From NCBI RefSeq assembly GCF_037038585.1, contig NC_092525.1, positions 25,998,867 through 26,062,866 of the forward strand: 64,000 nt of DNA, read 5' to 3'. The translations under genes were made by a program, and so were the position numbers. Positions within the stretch are counted from its first letter, which is position 1. The number at the start of each line of letters is the position of its first letter. This document shows positions 60,950 to 64,000 of the stretch, piece after piece. This DNA is from Patagioenas fasciata. Its lineage: Eukaryota > Chordata > Aves > Columbiformes > Columbidae. The notes beneath the pieces were generated by a model. It saw nothing but the letters and a program-made list of their open reading frames with translations. It was not told the DNA's origin and did no database searches.

Positions 60950-61565
60950 AGTATTAAAAGAAGGGGAAAAGTTTGATCGGAAATCCACTGCAGTGAAGAC
61001 AAAGACAATATTAGGTTATGATAATCATACATTTAAAAATCTATTGAGCCAAAAAAAAAAAAAAGACTTGATGTCATTTCCTGAATGTTAACAAAACATA
61101 TGTTATTTTATGGTGTCTACTTAACAAAACTGAAGGCTTCAACAAATTGTGTGGTATTAAAAACAAATTTAGAGAAACTATGTATAAAACCAGAGCAACC
61201 TGGCAGCAATTTACCCAGCCCATATTAGAAGAAAATTTTTCTTTAAAAAAATCACATTTGTCAAGCACAAGTATTTGTAAAATAAAATCTGAATGCATTC
61301 ATTCCGCTTGCTTGCTAATGTGTGCTAGTCATATCTGTTAAATGGATTTTTGTAAATTCAAAGAGAACTTTTCACTCATTTGAGATCATAGGAATCAAAA
61401 CTCAGTAACTTTAGTACTATTGTTTCTGATTTTTTTTTTAATGAGACAAATCTGCATGCACTTTTCCATCTGTCACACTAGTGTACATTTCTGTATGATG
61501 AATTTCTCTTTGATGTTTCTTGTATAATAGCTTTCATTAATAAACATTTTATTTGATGCAAACAT
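60950..61565 (+). other. LHX9: LHX9-alpha 3' untranslated region (probable)
   Basis: AT-rich sequence following the alpha stop codon up to the AATAAA at 61539. An internal AATAAA also occurs at 61281. A minus-strand open frame crosses it but has no recognisable features. Confidence 0.5.
61539..61544 (+). terminator. LHX9: Polyadenylation signal AATAAA for the alpha isoform
   Basis: Canonical hexamer about 590 bases after the alpha stop codon, followed by a T-rich stretch (CATTTTATTTGATG). It is the best candidate end for the alpha transcript. Confidence 0.5.
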
Positions 61566-61599
61566 AGTTAACTTTATGTAAAAACATAGCTAATTGTTC

Positions 61600-64000
61600 A
61601 AACTAATTTAAAACTTTCTTTTGAAAAGAAGCAGTACAGTGCAGTTCCAATATGTTATATATATCTAAAATCACAAAGAATGAGGTAGCAATACTGTTGC
61701 ACAGTGTAAAATTATTTCCTTTGGTGTTAGCTTTTTAATTTTTAACTTCTTGTATAAAATTGACCTGTTTAAAACAAAATCCCATCAGCATCAACAATAA
61801 AACAATGCCCAAATTCTTCATCACTGAAAGGAAACATAAGCAGTACAGTATGCAAAATCCTCCATGACTTTTAGAATACAAAGAAATAATTTGTGGATCC
61901 CTGAGCTGTTTACATGGTCACTATGCAATGAGCAAGTATGTTACTAAAAGTTGGTCCTAGGATTCCCAGTCCAAATCACAGATGATTTTTACAAGCCAAC
62001 AAACAAGTGTAACAATAACCAATTCTTAGTAATGTGGTTTTGTAACTGTTAAGCAACTATTTGAAGAAAGATTTTTTAAAATATATTCCTATTTAGCTGT
62101 ATAGCCAAAGCGTATGTTAAACAAATTAACATATAAAAGACTTGCCAGAAAATCTTTCATTAAGATGACATTTTTATTATATACTAATGAACCCTATGTA
62201 AACGATGTAACTTTTATGAATGATGGACATTAAATATTTCACTTACGTGTATCCTCAGCACTTTGCATGTTTTCTTAAACTTTTCCAGTTTCTGAATTCT
62301 AAAAAGAAAACCATACAATTATTAACAACACAACACAAAGTTATGTATAGATTACTGCAGCGACCTCTGGAAACCAGTAACTAAGAGTGTTCTAACGGCA
62401 ATAAAAAAGTATCATTTATTGACGGCAATTATGGGAAGCATTGTTTAAACAACAATTTAATAGTATGTTGTAAAGTTCTATTGAGAAAGGTTAGCACGGT
62501 GGACTTAATTCAAATCAGCTTGATCAGAAATCCAAGTAAATTGTGAAATTCTTAAACTGAGCCTTATGTGTATTTATTACTGCAGAAAGTAAGTAAATGT
62601 AGGAAAGCAACTATTTGTCTCACAGCCATAATGTGGTTTCTGCTTGTTGCCCATAGGAACATATTATAAACATTAATTATTCAAATCAGTAAGGAACTTG
62701 GTACTGTTTAGGGACAAGAAAAAAACCTATGTTCTATAGTTTTTCTTTTGTAAATAACTGTGTTCTTTAATAAGTTGAATTCCTTCTCCCCTGATTTAAT
62801 ACTTACAGACATATTTCTCATCTAAATTATTGTCTGTGTGCTTCTTTTTTGACCTGATTAAATTAGAAAAATAAATTAAATACTCCTAGTGAAATGCTAG
62901 TTTGACTGAAGTCAAAGGCAAAATCATTATTGATTGAAGTAAAACCAGGACAATTTTATATCTCCATGTCTAACTAGAGAAATTAAGGTTTGCTTTTTTA
63001 TTTTTTTTTATTTTTAACAACACTATTCTTTCTTTGGAGATGATCCTGCACATAGTGCTCCGATTGACCTGACTAGTTGTATTAGCCAATCCAAATATTT
63101 TGAAAGATAAAGAACTATCTCCTGCATTAAGAAAGTAAATATGTTGAAAGGGCAGTATTATATGTGAAAGAAGATGAAGGAATAATTTCAGACAAGACTT
63201 GAGAGACTGCAAGACAAATTCAGGTTTTCAGGATTGTCCCAAGTGAGAAATACGTTGGAGGTCTTTCTAGTGGATACACATCCACGTCTAGATGCAGCAT
63301 TTCTTTGCACTTGTACTCTTGAAAATGAAGGCAAATTGTACAGCCCTAGAACATCTCACACAGAATTACACTCCAGAGAAATGGTTTGCAGGACCAGGTC
63401 AAATGACAGAAGGCTGACACTGCAGCCCACTGAAATCGGTGAACATTCTCTCTCCAATTCAGTGGGCTTTGAGCCAGGATCTGAATGAACATGGAGATTA
63501 AATTACTCTCTTGTCTCTAAAGTAACCATAACCTTCAGAATGAGACAGAATATATAGGACAGCCAAGCCGCTCTGTGCTTTGGACTTCGTTCTTCAGAGC
63601 TGCTAATCCAAGCACCTGGCACATGCATTAAATTGACTTAAAAATATTTCTTCCTCCTTCACTCAAACACAGGACACAAATAATACTACTGGAATTTCCA
63701 GGAGCTACTATAGTGTTGGAGACTTTATTCAGTTATTCTGCAATGTTGAACAATTCTCCTGCGCTTCTCACTTGACACAGACTTATCTCGACACATACCT
63801 ATATACAGATCCTTGTCTTGCCTTCAGATAACCAGTACTTTCATATTTATTTAAGTCACTCAAGCCTATATGAAGCAACTCTCCATGTTTACAATTTCTA
63901 GTAAAGGCAGTTGTAATAATTTTTGGTTTGATACTCCTCTACAGTAAAATATTTTTCAGAAGTAGTTTTTATGTTATGAGTTTGTACTTTGTATGGTTTT
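61600..64000. other. Gene-free AT-rich downstream flank
   Basis: No exon, RNA gene or recognisable repeat is seen. In mammals NEK7 lies downstream of LHX9, but nothing like a kinase exon is visible here. A perfect 8-base inverted repeat with a 5-base loop is at 62113-62133. Confidence 0.55.

Noticed and set aside
1-64000. tRNA or rRNA genes, CRISPR arrays, insertion sequences, origins or a prokaryotic-type operon
   Set aside because: None is visible. The window is vertebrate genomic DNA, and no undescribed system could be supported from sequence alone.

Overview
The window is vertebrate chromosomal DNA, most likely from a bird. Three things point that way: interrupted coding sequence with GT-AG introns, a degraded CR1 non-LTR retrotransposon (the typical LINE of birds and other reptiles), and low overall repeat density. 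I cannot fix the species. No bacterial, plasmid, phage or viral features are seen.

I can support one protein-coding gene: LHX9, a LIM-homeodomain transcription factor, on the + strand. Five coding exons (47502-47675, 49387-49589, 50414-50769, 56165-56367, 57574-57831) join without a frame break into 397 residues, the length I recall for the human protein. Two LIM domains, a basic linker motif, a homeodomain and the conserved C-terminal tail are intact. A sixth, alternative terminal exon (60893-60949) lies about 3 kb beyond the main stop codon. It encodes the 18-residue tail of the LHX9-alpha isoform, which cuts the homeodomain inside its DNA-recognition helix. A splice acceptor inside exon 1 would allow a second, shorter N-terminus as in mammals; I could not find its partner exon.

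Layout. 1-34800: AT-rich, gene-free sequence with one CR1 relic on the minus strand (about 2823-4445), A/T homopolymers, a 114-base G/T-only tract near 17.4 kb, and two palindrome-bearing segments that look like candidate enhancers (around 20.47 kb and 30.0 kb). 34900-47500: upstream flank of LHX9, a chain of CpG-rich blocks with microsatellites and two spliceable but unproven upstream exon candidates. 47500-61560: LHX9, with further CpG-rich blocks in introns 2 and 3 and a series of polyadenylation signals serving the main and alpha ends. 61600-64000: AT-rich flank with no gene seen.

A developmental transcription-factor gene with a long gene-free flank and scattered CpG islands fits control by distant enhancers and Polycomb-type promoter chromatin. 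That is inference from general knowledge. I found no evidence for a previously undescribed system. The most informative items are the alpha exon and the candidate upstream exons.
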